Both the position numbers and the translations under genes were made by a program. 64,000 nucleotides of DNA from Pseudoalteromonas galatheae (GTDB lineage Bacteria; Pseudomonadota; Gammaproteobacteria; Enterobacterales; Alteromonadaceae): positions 186,001 to 250,000 of the forward strand of contig NZ_PNCO02000002.1 in NCBI RefSeq assembly GCF_005886105.2. Direction: 5' to 3'. Positions within the stretch are counted from its first letter, which is position 1. Every line of letters starts with the position of its first letter. The notes beneath the pieces were generated by a model. It made no database searches. It was not told where the DNA came from and was given only the letters and a program-made list of their open reading frames with translations. Of this stretch, positions 18,280-27,234 are shown piece after piece.

Positions 18280-18557
18280 GAATCTGTTACTCCATTTTGT
18301 TTTTTAAACTCATCTAGCAAACTTTCTGTGTGAGGGGGAAGCTGCAAGTAAAAACCATCATCAGTTAACTTTTGCTTAACCGTATCAAGATCTGCAATAC
18401 CCAACTTTGTTCTTCTAGCAAGATCAACCATCATGACGTAGACCGGCGTGCCAAAAGTTTCCATTAAAGGTGCAGGCACGTTGGAGAAATCATCTCTTTT
18501 GGTTACAAAAAGGTAGGTATCCGCTTTTTTTGGACTTTTGTATATGGCAGTGAGCAT
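18276..18557 (-). CDS. ycgL: YcgL domain protein
   Basis: 93-aa cytoplasmic protein of the YcgL family (UPF0745), recognised from AIYKSPKKADTYLFV, ETFGTPVYVMMVDL and DGFYLQLPPHTESLL. Function not established. It sits divergently from minCDE, as ycgL does near min genes in other gammaproteobacteria, and overlaps the downstream transglycosylase gene by 4 bases. The conserved link to division and cell-wall genes hints at an envelope-related role, which is inference only. Confidence 0.92.
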   Translation of the reverse strand: MLTAIYKSPKKADTYLFVTKRDDFSNVPAPLMETFGTPVYVMMVDLARRTKLGIADLDTVKQKLTDDGFYLQLPPHTESLLDEFKKQNGVTDS

Positions 18558-18692
18558 TATAAGCCTATAAATTCTTGCTAATCATTGGCGCTCACTATAC
18601 CATGCTATTAGTAAGTTGTGGAAAGTTTTACTACCCTCTAAAGTCAGGTAAATAAGGCTTTAGCGGCGGTTGTAACAGAAATTTGAGTACAT

Positions 18693-19397
18693 ATGGCAAA
18701 TCAAACATTCGAACTAAAAGGAAATCTATTTACACTCTCTGTACTACAGTTGTTTTCTTTAGATCTGACCAAGTTAAGACAAGATCTTGATAGCAAAATT
18801 TCGCAAGCACCTAAATTTTTTCAAGGGGCACCAATTGTGGTCAATTTAGCTGATGTTCAGGAGCAAACTGTAGAATTCAAAGAGTTAAAGCAAACACTGG
18901 TCGATTTACAGCTCAATCCAGTGGGTGTATGTAGCGGTACTCAAAGTCAGCACGACTTAGCCAAAGAAGCCGGGTTTTCTGTACTAAACTATTCAAGGGA
19001 TGTGCAACCGAGTGCCCCATCGCAATCTCAAGCAGCTGAAGTAATAGAAAAACAAGTTTATCTTCCAGCTCAAATTGTGAACGGAACGGTACGTAGTGGT
19101 CAGCAAATATATGCTAAAGACCGCGATCTGATCGTGCTAGGTGCTGTAAGTCACGGTGCAGAAGTTATCGCAGATGGTAATGTGCACATTTACGGTACGT
19201 TGCGTGGTCGTGCAATCGCAGGTGCGCAAGGCCAAGAAGACACTAGTATATTCTGTCAACGCTTAGAAGCTGAGCTAGTGTCTATAAACGGGAGTTATTG
19301 GATCAGTGATTCACTGCAAGGTGAACACTGGGGTCAAGCTGCTCAAATAACACAACAAGACGAATCATTAAAAATTACAGCTTTGGTCAAAGGATAA
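18693..19397 (+). CDS. minC: septum site-determining protein MinC
   Basis: 234-aa FtsZ-polymerisation inhibitor that blocks division at the poles. The N-terminal FtsZ-binding domain (about 1-105) includes FELKGNLFTLSVLQL. The C-terminal beta-helix (about 120-225) carries GQQIYAKDRDLIVLGAVSHGAEVIADGNVHIYGTLRGRAIAG and FCQRLEAELVSINGSY, the MinD-binding, dimerising part. First gene of minCDE with a 5-bp gap to minD. The ribosome binding site is modest. Confidence 0.96.
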   Translation: MANQTFELKGNLFTLSVLQLFSLDLTKLRQDLDSKISQAPKFFQGAPIVVNLADVQEQTVEFKELKQTLVDLQLNPVGVCSGTQSQHDLAKEAGFSVLNYSRDVQPSAPSQSQAAEVIEKQVYLPAQIVNGTVRSGQQIYAKDRDLIVLGAVSHGAEVIADGNVHIYGTLRGRAIAGAQGQEDTSIFCQRLEAELVSINGSYWISDSLQGEHWGQAAQITQQDESLKITALVKG

Positions 19398-19402
19398 ATC
19401 AG

Positions 19403-20212
19403 ATGGCAAAAATTATTGTCGTAACTTCAGGTAAAGGCGGTGTTGGTAAGACAACGTCAAGTGCAGCAATTGGTACTGGCTTAGCGCTAAAGGGTTATAA
19501 AACAGCCATTGTCGATTTTGATATTGGTCTTAGAAACCTTGACCTAATAATGGGATGCGAGCGTCGCGTGGTGTATGATTTTGTTAATGTCATCAACGGC
19601 GAAGCTAATCTAAATCAAGCGTTAATCAAAGATAAGCGTGTTGAGAAGCTGTATATACTTCCAGCTTCGCAAACTCGTGACAAAGATGCTCTTACTCGAG
19701 AAGGCGTGGAGCGTGTGTTAAATGAAATGAAAGAAGAATTTGATTTCATTATTTGCGACTCACCAGCTGGTATTGAAGCGGGTGCTATGATGGCTTTATA
19801 CTTTGCAGATGAAGCAGTGGTTACTACTAACCCTGAGGTGTCATCTGTTCGTGACTCAGACCGCATTTTGGGGATTCTACAAAGTAAGTCCAAGCGTGCG
19901 GAAATGGGGCTAGAGCCGGTTAAAGAACACTTACTGCTGACACGTTATAATCCAGAGCGTGTAGACAGCGGTGAAATGTTGTCTGTAGACGATGTTAAAG
20001 AAATTTTAGCGATTGATTTACTGGGTGTAATACCTGAATCAAAAGCGGTACTCAATGCATCTAACTCAGGTCAGCCTGTTATATTAGACCAAGAGTCCGA
20101 TGCTGGCCAAGCGTATAGCGATGCAATTAACCGCTTACTAGGTGAAGTCGTCGATTTCCGCTTCTTGCAAGTTGAGAAGAAAGGTATCTTCAAGCGGATC
20201 TTTGGAGGGTAA
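19403..20212 (+). CDS. minD: septum site-determining ATPase MinD
   Basis: 269-aa ATPase that recruits MinC to the membrane and oscillates with MinE. The deviant Walker A KGGVGKTT is near residues 10-17, [15 protein letters not shown] follows, and [12 protein letters not shown] is the Walker B region. The C-terminal amphipathic membrane-targeting helix GIFKRIFGG is present. AAAGGA precedes the ATG; minE starts one base after the stop codon, so the proteins are made together. Confidence 0.97.
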   Translation: MAKIIVVTSGKGGVGKTTSSAAIGTGLALKGYKTAIVDFDIGLRNLDLIMGCERRVVYDFVNVINGEANLNQALIKDKRVEKLYILPASQTRDKDALTREGVERVLNEMKEEFDFIICDSPAGIEAGAMMALYFADEAVVTTNPEVSSVRDSDRILGILQSKSKRAEMGLEPVKEHLLLTRYNPERVDSGEMLSVDDVKEILAIDLLGVIPESKAVLNASNSGQPVILDQESDAGQAYSDAINRLLGEVVDFRFLQVEKKGIFKRIFGG

Positions 20213-20213
20213 G

Positions 20214-20474
20214 GTGTCATTATTAGATTATTTCCGCTCTGAGAAAAAAAATAGCGCGTCGCTTGCAAAAGAGCGACTGCAGATCATCGTTGCTCATGAA
20301 CGATCAAAGCGTGGTACGCCGGACTACTTACCACAACTCAAGCAAGACATTCTTGATGTTATTCGTAAGTATGTAAAGGTAGACTCGGATGCTGTCAACG
20401 TACAGTTTGAACAAAATGAAGATGATTTAGCAGTACTTGAGCTGAACGTCACTTTACCTGATGATGAAAAGTAA
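20214..20474 (+). CDS. minE: cell division topological specificity factor MinE
   Basis: 86-aa protein that stimulates MinD ATPase and drives pole-to-pole oscillation. Recognised from [22 protein letters not shown], the anti-MinCD segment [11 protein letters not shown], and the dimerisation part beginning [17 protein letters not shown]. The start is GTG at 20214 with GGAGGG five bases upstream. Longer reading in this frame extends into minD and is not coding. A bidirectional terminator follows. Confidence 0.96.
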   Translation: MSLLDYFRSEKKNSASLAKERLQIIVAHERSKRGTPDYLPQLKQDILDVIRKYVKVDSDAVNVQFEQNEDDLAVLELNVTLPDDEK

Positions 20475-20485
20475 ATTCGAATTTA

Positions 20486-20516
20486 AAAAGGGCTATGCGT
20501 AGGTAGCCCTTTTATT
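20486..20516. terminator. convergent terminator minE / rnd
   Basis: Stem AAAAGGGCTA (20486-20495) with TAGCCCTTTT (20504-20513). A/T tracts on both sides fit termination of minCDE and of the convergent rnd gene. Confidence 0.85.
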
Positions 20517-20519
20517 TGT

Positions 20520-21650
20520 TTAGCACCACCAGCTGTCTAATTTGTCCCCAATAAGCTGAGCTCTCCAGCCTAGAGCGAGGTCCGGCCTCATCAGCAACTG
20601 TTTTTCTTCTGGTGATTTTTTCCACGACCAGCTGATCACTTGGTTTATTTGTTTCTTTGAGGCAAACACATCAACCGGAATATTATTATCCTCGGCAACG
20701 TTAGCGACCACATGTTTGATATCCTTACAGGCTGCTTTGTAACCTTTAAAGTCGATGAGTCTTCTTACGCGTTGTGGACAATTTTGTTCACTCACCTCTT
20801 TTGCTTTTTCTATACAGGCGAGAATTTCTTTACCTGAGCGATTGACTTCCATGGGCTCAACACCCGGAACATTGCGTAAACTACCCAGTGAGCTTGGACG
20901 ACGTTTGGCAATCTCCACCATATTATGTTCTTTTAGCACAAAATTGAGTGCTAAGTTTTTTTTCTCTGCTTTGGCTCTGCGCCATGCTGCAAGTTCTTTC
21001 AGGGTGGCAAGATCTCTAGGCTTGAGCTGCCATACGTTTTTAACATCAAGGTAAAGAACTTCATCTGGCTGGCGGAAACTTCGCTTTTGAGCGAGCAACT
21101 CACTTTCTTGAAGCACTATGTTAAATAGCTGCTTTTCATTTACTCGCGTCTGAATAGTCTCAAAACATGGCAGTAAATGATATACATCGGAGGCGGCGTA
21201 ATCTAATTGGCTCTGAGTTAGAGGGCGGCGTAACCAATCTGTTCTGGATTCACTTTTGTCAATGTCTACGTCTCTAAGTTGCTTCACCATATTAGCAAAA
21301 CCAATACAACTACCCTCACCTAACAACTGTAAAGCAAACTGGGTATCGAATATTGGTGATGGGATAAAACCTGCGAACTTTAGAAATACTTCGATATCTT
21401 CCGAAGGAGAATGGAGTACTTTTAAAACACTAGTATCTGAAAATAATGTCCAAAGCCTACTAAAATCTATATCGGCTAATGGATCGATAAGAGCAAGGTG
21501 GTTACCATCAAAGATCTGTAATAGAGCAATTTCTGGGTATAGGGTGCGGCGACGCATGAATTCGGTGTCGACGGCGAGCACTTTGGCTTTCGAAATAGAC
21601 AAGACAAATTCATCTAGTGCTGTTTGGCTTTCAATAACTTGATACTGCAC
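20520..21650 (-). CDS. rnd: ribonuclease D
   Basis: 376-aa 3'-5' exoribonuclease for tRNA 3'-end maturation. The DEDD-type domain begins VLAVDTEFMRRRTLYPEIALLQI, with SPSEDIEVFLKF and a YAASDVYHLLPCF motif (the DEDDy Tyr-Asp). An HRDC domain follows near 210-290 (LKELAAWRRAKAEKKN...). The GTG at 21650 is taken as the start: GGGAG lies five bases before it, the protein then begins VQYQVIESQ like known Rnd, and the length matches E. coli Rnd (375). An ATG at 21683 would add 11 unsupported residues. Separated from the upstream fadD by a terminator. Confidence 0.94.
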   Translation of the reverse strand: MQYQVIESQTALDEFVLSISKAKVLAVDTEFMRRRTLYPEIALLQIFDGNHLALIDPLADIDFSRLWTLFSDTSVLKVLHSPSEDIEVFLKFAGFIPSPIFDTQFALQLLGEGSCIGFANMVKQLRDVDIDKSESRTDWLRRPLTQSQLDYAASDVYHLLPCFETIQTRVNEKQLFNIVLQESELLAQKRSFRQPDEVLYLDVKNVWQLKPRDLATLKELAAWRRAKAEKKNLALNFVLKEHNMVEIAKRRPSSLGSLRNVPGVEPMEVNRSGKEILACIEKAKEVSEQNCPQRVRRLIDFKGYKAACKDIKHVVANVAEDNNIPVDVFASKKQINQVISWSWKKSPEEKQLLMRPDLALGWRAQLIGDKLDSWWC

Positions 21651-21695
21651 TGTTACTCCCATGCAATTTACATAACTAGCCATATCACGCTAGTT

Positions 21696-21720
21696 ATAAA
21701 AAAGCCGGCTAGTGCCGGCT
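21696..21720 (-). terminator. fadD terminator
   Basis: Stem AGCCGGC (21703-21709) / GCCGGCT (21714-21720), 4-base loop, run of Ts on the minus strand; 8 bp beyond the fadD stop. Confidence 0.88.
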
Positions 21721-21727
21721 CTATTTG

Positions 21728-23380
21728 TTATTCTTTTAACGCTCTACGCAGTATTTTACCAACATTAGTCTTTGGCAGTTCATCTCTAAACTCAACTAGC
21801 TTTGGTACTTTATAGTTCGTTAGATTATCTCGGCAATGTGCAATTATATCTTTTTCTGTTAAAGATGGGTCTTTTTTAACAATAAAAACTTTAACTTGCT
21901 CACCACTAACCTCATGTGGCACGCCAACCGCCGCAACTTCTAATACGCCTTCGTGCATAGCAACGACTTCTTCGATTTCATTAGGGAAAACGTTAAAGCC
22001 AGACACTAAGATCATGTCTTTTTTACGATCAACGATGTAGAAGAAACCGTCATCATCATAAGTAGCGATATCACCCGTTGCAAACCAGCCATCTTTTAAA
22101 CATTCGGCAGTTGCGTCTGGGCGATTGTAGTAACCAGCCATCACTTGTGGGCCTTTAACACATAGTTCACCGGGTTCACCTTTAGGGGTTTCATTGCCAT
22201 TGTCATCTATGATTTTAATATCAGTGCTTGGGGCCGGTAAACCAATAGAACCATTGTAGGCTTCTAGATCGTGCGGACAGATAGTAACTAGCGGAGCACA
22301 TTCTGTAAGGCCATAACCTTCCATCAGTTTTGATTTTGTGACTTTCTGCCAACGTTCAGCGACAGGGCGTTGTACAGCCATACCCCCGCCTAGAGACATT
22401 TTCAGGGTTGAAAAGTCGAGGTCGGCAAACCCCGGTGTGTTTAATAATCCATTAAATAATGTGTTTACACCTGTGATAGCGGTAAATGGAACCTTTGCTA
22501 GCTCTTTTACAAACGCAGGCATATCACGTGGATTGGTAATCAAAATATTGTGACCACCGTACTTCATAAAGGTTAGGCAGTTCGCTGTAAGTGCAAAAAT
22601 ATGGTAAAGCGGTAAGGCCGTAATAACGACTTCCTTTCCCTTATCTAACACTGTGTCTAAACAGCCTGAAACTTGTTCTAGGTTTGCTACCATATTGCCA
22701 TGAGTTAGCATTGCGCCTTTAGATACACCCGTTGTACCGCCAGTATATTGCAAGAAGGCAAGATCGCTCAGAGACACTTCTGGTTTACTGTATTTTGCGG
22801 GGTTTGCTGCAATTACTTGTTTGAAAGGGATTGTATTTTGCAGGCTGAAGTCCGGTACCATTTTCTTGAAGTGCTTAACAACGAAGTTAACTAAATGCTT
22901 CTTAAAGCCACCTAACATGTCACCAATCTCAGTGAGCACTACGTGTTTCACACTTGTCTTTGGTAATGCTTGCTCAAGGGTATGGGCAAAATTCGCAAGT
23001 ATAAAGATAGCTTTTGACTCTGAGTCATTCAGCTGGTGCTCCAATTCGCGTACCGTGTACAGCGGGTTGACGTTTACAACGGTACAACCAGCACGCAGTA
23101 CCCCTAAAATGGTAACAGGGGTTTGTAATAAGTTTGGCATCATGACTGCAACTTTATCGCCTCGGCCAAGCTTCAATTCGTTTTGTATATAACTAGCAAC
23201 TGCTTTGGTTTTTTCATCAACTTGCTGATAAGTCAGTGTCTTACCCATATTGGTATAGGCCGGATACTGGGCATAATCTGCGAAACTTTTTTCAAATAAT
23301 TCAAGCAATGAGTTGTAATGCTCTGGGTCGATAGTTTCAGGCATACCTTCTGGGTAGCGCTTAAGCCAGATTTTTTCCAC
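21728..23380 (-). CDS. fadD: long-chain fatty acid--CoA ligase
   Basis: 550-aa acyl-CoA synthetase that activates exogenous fatty acids for beta-oxidation. The ATP-binding signature [18 protein letters not shown] is near 205. [27 protein letters not shown] and [24 protein letters not shown] follow, with the catalytic Lys in NVGKILRR at the C-terminus. GTG 23380 is chosen as start because AGGAG lies six bases upstream and the protein then opens [10 protein letters not shown], as FadD proteins do (E. coli MKKVWLNRYP). The adjacency of rnd and fadD is as in E. coli. Confidence 0.95.
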   Translation of the reverse strand: MEKIWLKRYPEGMPETIDPEHYNSLLELFEKSFADYAQYPAYTNMGKTLTYQQVDEKTKAVASYIQNELKLGRGDKVAVMMPNLLQTPVTILGVLRAGCTVVNVNPLYTVRELEHQLNDSESKAIFILANFAHTLEQALPKTSVKHVVLTEIGDMLGGFKKHLVNFVVKHFKKMVPDFSLQNTIPFKQVIAANPAKYSKPEVSLSDLAFLQYTGGTTGVSKGAMLTHGNMVANLEQVSGCLDTVLDKGKEVVITALPLYHIFALTANCLTFMKYGGHNILITNPRDMPAFVKELAKVPFTAITGVNTLFNGLLNTPGFADLDFSTLKMSLGGGMAVQRPVAERWQKVTKSKLMEGYGLTECAPLVTICPHDLEAYNGSIGLPAPSTDIKIIDDNGNETPKGEPGELCVKGPQVMAGYYNRPDATAECLKDGWFATGDIATYDDDGFFYIVDRKKDMILVSGFNVFPNEIEEVVAMHEGVLEVAAVGVPHEVSGEQVKVFIVKKDPSLTEKDIIAHCRDNLTNYKVPKLVEFRDELPKTNVGKILRRALKE

Positions 23381-23572
23381 TCTTAGCTCCTGTGTTCTCG
23401 TTATTTTTATATTCACCTTAAACCATAAACGATGTAAGGCACTTTAACAATTGAGCAAATACTCTAAAAACGCCATATTCCCACAATATCTGAGGATTTA
23501 CAATCTAGATGCTGTTGAAACGTGGGCTTTAATGCTCTTTGTGAACTTTTCGTTCCATGATTAGTTTATTCT

Positions 23573-24445
23573 TTACGCTCCTTGGGTTGTAAACGATGTT
23601 CTGTTGCTGTCTTGGTGCGCTTCAATTAGCTTATAGCAAATTTCTGGGTTTTCCATATGGCAATGGTGGCCGCCAGGCATTTTCTCAAGCTTAAGTGAGT
23701 CGAAACAGCCCTTAAATTGATTATATTGTCTGACAATCATGTCATATCCTTGTTCCGCTAAAACCAGTAAAGTTGGAACAGATATCCCGTTGAGTACTGA
23801 TTTTGCTTGGGCGATGGAATATCTAAATCCAGAGTGATGCTTTAGCCGTGGGTCCAATCTAAGCTGCACGCCATCAGTATGCGACAGAGTATTTCTTGCC
23901 ATAAGCATCGCTGCTATTTCTACAGAAATATCACTGACTTTACTGCGCAGTTGCGCAAGCGTATTTATATCAGGATAAACCCTTGGTTCAGATTGTTTTA
24001 ATTTATCTCGAGAACTAAACGCATTAATGAGCTGGGTTTTGGTATCACTCTCTGAGGTGCTCACTATCCCTATGCCCTCAATTATAACCAAAGATAAACA
24101 ACGTGTTGGATAACAACTAGCAAATAAGTTAGCTATCATTGCTCCCATAGAATGACCAACAATATGGCACGTTTGGATCTGTGCTAAATCTAAAAAACAT
24201 TTCAGATCATAAACATAGTCTATAAAGTAATAAAAGGCATCCGTGCTTTTCCAATCTGATCGTCCGTGGCCGGGTAAGTCAAGCGCAATATGAGAATATT
24301 TTTCATTGCCAAATGACGCAAGCGGCACAAAACTGTTGCTGTTGTCTTGCCAACCATGAAGGTAGACCACAGTTTGATCCCCCTCTCCCCAGCTTTGGTA
24401 GGAGAATGGCCCGATTTTTTGTTCTTTTATCGCATCTATAGACAT
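23573..24445 (-). CDS. alpha/beta hydrolase
   Basis: 290-aa serine hydrolase of the alpha/beta fold. The oxyanion-hole region VVYLHGWQDNSNSF is near 27, the strand ALDLPGHGRSDW near 55, and the nucleophile elbow VGHSMGAMIA at about 95-104 carries Ser. The C-terminal catalytic His is probably in PGGHHCHMENPE. Substrate unknown; similar genes often accompany fadD and fatty-acid genes. The intergenic gap to fadD (192 bp) argues against a tight operon. The ribosome binding site of the ATG is weak. Confidence 0.87.
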   Translation of the reverse strand: MSIDAIKEQKIGPFSYQSWGEGDQTVVYLHGWQDNSNSFVPLASFGNEKYSHIALDLPGHGRSDWKSTDAFYYFIDYVYDLKCFLDLAQIQTCHIVGHSMGAMIANLFASCYPTRCLSLVIIEGIGIVSTSESDTKTQLINAFSSRDKLKQSEPRVYPDINTLAQLRSKVSDISVEIAAMLMARNTLSHTDGVQLRLDPRLKHHSGFRYSIAQAKSVLNGISVPTLLVLAEQGYDMIVRQYNQFKGCFDSLKLEKMPGGHHCHMENPEICYKLIEAHQDSNRTSFTTQGA

Positions 24446-24626
24446 CGATTAATTCTTTTAGTGTTCATTGTATCATCATTGATTTATCATCTTACCGTGA
24501 CATATTTGAACTTACTACTTTGATTTGTTGAAAATATTTTTAATTTGAACACAGCTACCTTTCGGGTATGCAAGTAGCGAGGTTCGAACAACAGGTTTCT
24601 ATTTAGGAAAGTACACGGGAATAACA

Positions 24627-25919
24627 ATGAAATTCAAAACTGGTCTTTTGGCCTCATTTGTTGGGTTAGTATTTGCGGATCCGACACTGGCTGCTCCAAA
24701 AAATATCATTTATATGATTGGCGACGGCATGGGCCCAGCTTATACCACTGCCTATCGTTATTTTAAAGATGACCCTTCCACGAAAGTGGTTGACCCAACG
24801 GTTTTCGACTCTATTTTGGTTGGTATGGCGCATACCTATCCAGACGACGACACGGTTGTAACAGACAGTGCTGCAGGTGCAACCGCTCTGAGTACAGGAA
24901 CTAAAAGCTATAATGGCGCAATTGCGGTAGACACCCATAAAGAACATTTGGAAACGATGCTTGAAGTGGCGAAAAGAAAAGGTAAAACAACCGCGCTTGT
25001 TGCAACATCGCAAATCAACCATGCAACACCTGCAAGTTTCGCGTCTCATAATGAATCGCGTCGTAACTATGACGACATTGCCAATGATTACATCGACAAT
25101 AAAATCGCAGGAAAACTACCCGTAGATCTTATGCTTGGTGGCGGCACTAAATACTTCATTCGTGAAGATAGAAACCTAGTTAATGAATTTAAAGACGCAG
25201 GTTATCAATACGTTGATGCTTTATCCAAGCTTGAAACGCTAAATAAAATTCCTGCTATGGGTCTGTTCGCAGAAGTAGGTCTGCCATTCGCAATTGATGA
25301 AGAGCCGCAGCGCCTAACTAAAATGACTAAAACGGCGCTATCATTATTGGAAAATCAAAATGATAAAGGCTTCTTCTTAATGATTGAAGGTAGTCAGATT
25401 GACTGGTGTGGACATGCTAATGATATCGCTTGTGCTATGCATGAAATGGACGACTTTGCAGAGTCAATTAAGCTGGCAAAGACTTTTGTTGATAACAACC
25501 CAGACACTATCTTGGTGATCACAGCAGATCACTCTACCGGTGGATTAACGCTTGGTGCGAATGGTCAGTATCGCTGGGAACGTGATGTGATCGCTAAAGT
25601 GAAAGGTTCAGCGGGCGAAATTGCAAAAGCACTTGCAAAGACAAAAGACGTTAAAGCAACATGGCAAGAGCTCACAGGTCTTGAGTATGACAGTGCGACT
25701 GAGCTAAAGGTAAAAGAAGCACTTTCACAGGGTCCGAAGGCGCTTAGCATTGTCGTTAAAGAGGCAATTAGTGATGCATCTTTCACTGGTTGGACAACGG
25801 GTGGTCACACCGCTATCGATGTACAAGTGTTTGCCCATGGTAAAGGTAAAGAAGCGTTCATTGGCTCGCAAAACAATACCGCAATTGCGGATAAACTGAT
25901 TGGATTTATTAAAAAGTAG
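24627..25919 (+). CDS. periplasmic alkaline phosphatase (PhoA family)
   Basis: 430-aa exported alkaline phosphatase. A signal peptide (1-22, ending TLAA) leads into IIYMIGDGMG with the first metal Asp. TDSAAGATALSTGTKSYNG holds the phosphorylated Ser, and EGSQIDWCGHAND, ADHSTGGLTLG and TTGGHTAIDVQVFAHG hold the remaining metal ligands. Releases phosphate from organic monoesters in the periplasm. No clear Pho box was found upstream. The 5' region has a hairpin (GCTAC...GTAGC near 24555-24580) of unknown use. A strong terminator follows. Confidence 0.93.
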   Translation: MKFKTGLLASFVGLVFADPTLAAPKNIIYMIGDGMGPAYTTAYRYFKDDPSTKVVDPTVFDSILVGMAHTYPDDDTVVTDSAAGATALSTGTKSYNGAIAVDTHKEHLETMLEVAKRKGKTTALVATSQINHATPASFASHNESRRNYDDIANDYIDNKIAGKLPVDLMLGGGTKYFIREDRNLVNEFKDAGYQYVDALSKLETLNKIPAMGLFAEVGLPFAIDEEPQRLTKMTKTALSLLENQNDKGFFLMIEGSQIDWCGHANDIACAMHEMDDFAESIKLAKTFVDNNPDTILVITADHSTGGLTLGANGQYRWERDVIAKVKGSAGEIAKALAKTKDVKATWQELTGLEYDSATELKVKEALSQGPKALSIVVKEAISDASFTGWTTGGHTAIDVQVFAHGKGKEAFIGSQNNTAIADKLIGFIKK

Positions 25920-25940
25920 AAATCTTCATCTACTATTTCA

Positions 25941-25980
25941 AACAAAGAAGGTCAGCATTTGCTGACCTTCTTTGTTTTAT
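25941..25980 (+). terminator. terminator of alkaline phosphatase gene
   Basis: Seventeen-bp perfect stem (25941-25957 with 25960-25976) closing on a 2-base loop, with TTTT on the downstream side. Confidence 0.88.
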
Positions 25981-25998
25981 AGTTTTGGATGAGATAAT

Positions 25999-26207
25999 AT
26001 ACCAATTAGCCTTAATACTTGCTCAATTTGAAGGAGCAAATCTGACGCTAACGGCGTTAAAAATTTCTCATTTAGAACAACTAAATAGCAAAATTTTTGT
26101 CATGCCTACATGGATGCAGGTACCTTAGCGATAGCAGGACGCGGTAGCGGTGTATCGACAAGATTTTCTTGCCTCAAAATAGACCACTTAATTAAGTGAA
26201 TTGGTAT
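25999..26207 (+). repeat. ATACCAATT-end repeat, copy A (long, 209 bp)
   Basis: Perfect 9-bp inverted ends ATACCAATT / AATTGGTAT. The interior shows CTCATTTAGAACAACTAAAT inside a longer AAAAATTT...AAATTTTT stem, and a second CCTACATGG...CAGGTACC element. It is nearly identical to copy D (43607-43816) in opposite orientation. No coding capacity. Its right end overlaps the stop codon of the minus-strand gene at 26207. Confidence 0.85.
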
Positions 26208-26503
26208 TACGCGTAAACAGAAACGCCAATCATACTTTTTATCTCATCTCGTCTTGCTTCCGTTGCAATTGCTTTGTATTCACTAATTGCCTGTCCAGTA
26301 CGAAAGTTAGGGCGGTCGTAGATAGTCGAACGTTGCTGCGACTGGAACTGCTCCACCAACGCAATGCCCTTTTCACTGGTTTTGATCTGTGCGGTATTGA
26401 GCTTCGCCGTATTTCCGTCTTCAATAGCAGGGCTCACGGCCTTTTTAGGCTGTGGCTTTACTTGGTAAGTACCAGCTTGTTGAATGATTGAATTTAGTTT
26501 CAC
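26207..26503 (-). CDS. conserved small protein of unknown function
   Basis: 98-aa soluble, polar protein with a Q/K-rich N-terminal part and a C-terminal tail ending IKSMIGVSVYA. Short proteins with a closing GVDxYA-like motif occur beside tsaB and similar genes in marine gammaproteobacteria; I recall the pattern but not a function. It is the last gene of yoaA-tsaB on the minus strand, 44 bp after tsaB. The stop codon TAA is formed at the end of repeat copy A (26207-26209), immediately after the conserved tail, so the repeat has not truncated the protein. Confidence 0.7.
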   Translation of the reverse strand: MKLNSIIQQAGTYQVKPQPKKAVSPAIEDGNTAKLNTAQIKTSEKGIALVEQFQSQQRSTIYDRPNFRTGQAISEYKAIATEARRDEIKSMIGVSVYA

Positions 26504-26547
26504 GTTCTAGCTCAATAAATACGATATGCTTGTATAAAAATACGCCT

Positions 26548-27234
26548 TTATTCTCGACCTGGCAACTTTTTCCACGTCACAGTATCCCTCACATATTGCG
26601 GCTGGGCGTCAGCCGCATCCACAGATAAGCCTTGTGTGAAACTATCGTCGGCTATAAACAGCATGTAATAAGCGTCTGGTAATGTGATATTGTCAATGAT
26701 TTCGCAGTCAAGCTGTGTAGCAAGCTCTGAGAATGCTTGCCATCCTGTACCAACACCTGCCGCACCACTCGATGTAAAGTCGATATTTTCAGGCGTAATA
26801 ACTGTTTCTTCGGTGCTTGGTTGAATAACACCACAAGTTTCCCCGTTGTATTGGCATAGGTAGATCTCACCCATACGTGCATCTATTGCCGACACTACGC
26901 TGGACTTGCCTGCTTCCATGTATGCCTGTTGCGCCATCGCCTGCAAAGTTGAAACACCAACCAACTTAAGACCTGAAGAATATGCTAAGCCTTGCGCAAC
27001 TGCTGTACTTATTCTCACCCCTGTAAAGCTGCCAGGCCCACGTCCAAATACAATGCCATCCAGCTCACTAAGAGTGATATCGGCTTCGCGTAAGATACGT
27101 TCAACTAAGGGAAGTATCTTTTGACTATGCTGCTGTGGGCAAACCTCGAAGTGGCGAATAAACTTGCCTTCATAGTGCAATGCAATACTGAGTGCTTCGG
27201 TGGAGGCATCTATGGCCAACAGGTTATTTTTCAT
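26548..27234 (-). CDS. tsaB: tRNA threonylcarbamoyladenosine biosynthesis protein TsaB
   Basis: 228-aa ASKHA-fold partner of TsaD in making t6A37 of tRNAs reading ANN codons. Recognised from LLAIDASTEALSIAL, the VFGRGPGSFTGVRISTAVAQGLAYS signature (about 63-85) and QAFSELATQ. ATG 27234 gives the usual MKNNLLAIDAST opening; a TTG nine bases upstream is less likely. The start overlaps the end of yoaA by 11 bases, the same neighbour as in E. coli. Confidence 0.94.
   Translation of the reverse strand: MKNNLLAIDASTEALSIALHYEGKFIRHFEVCPQQHSQKILPLVERILREADITLSELDGIVFGRGPGSFTGVRISTAVAQGLAYSSGLKLVGVSTLQAMAQQAYMEAGKSSVVSAIDARMGEIYLCQYNGETCGVIQPSTEETVITPENIDFTSSGAAGVGTGWQAFSELATQLDCEIIDNITLPDAYYMLFIADDSFTQGLSVDAADAQPQYVRDTVTWKKLPGRE

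Noticed and set aside
24446..24626. Possible Pho box before the alkaline phosphatase gene.
   Set aside because: No pair of CTGTCAT-like repeats at 11-bp spacing could be found.
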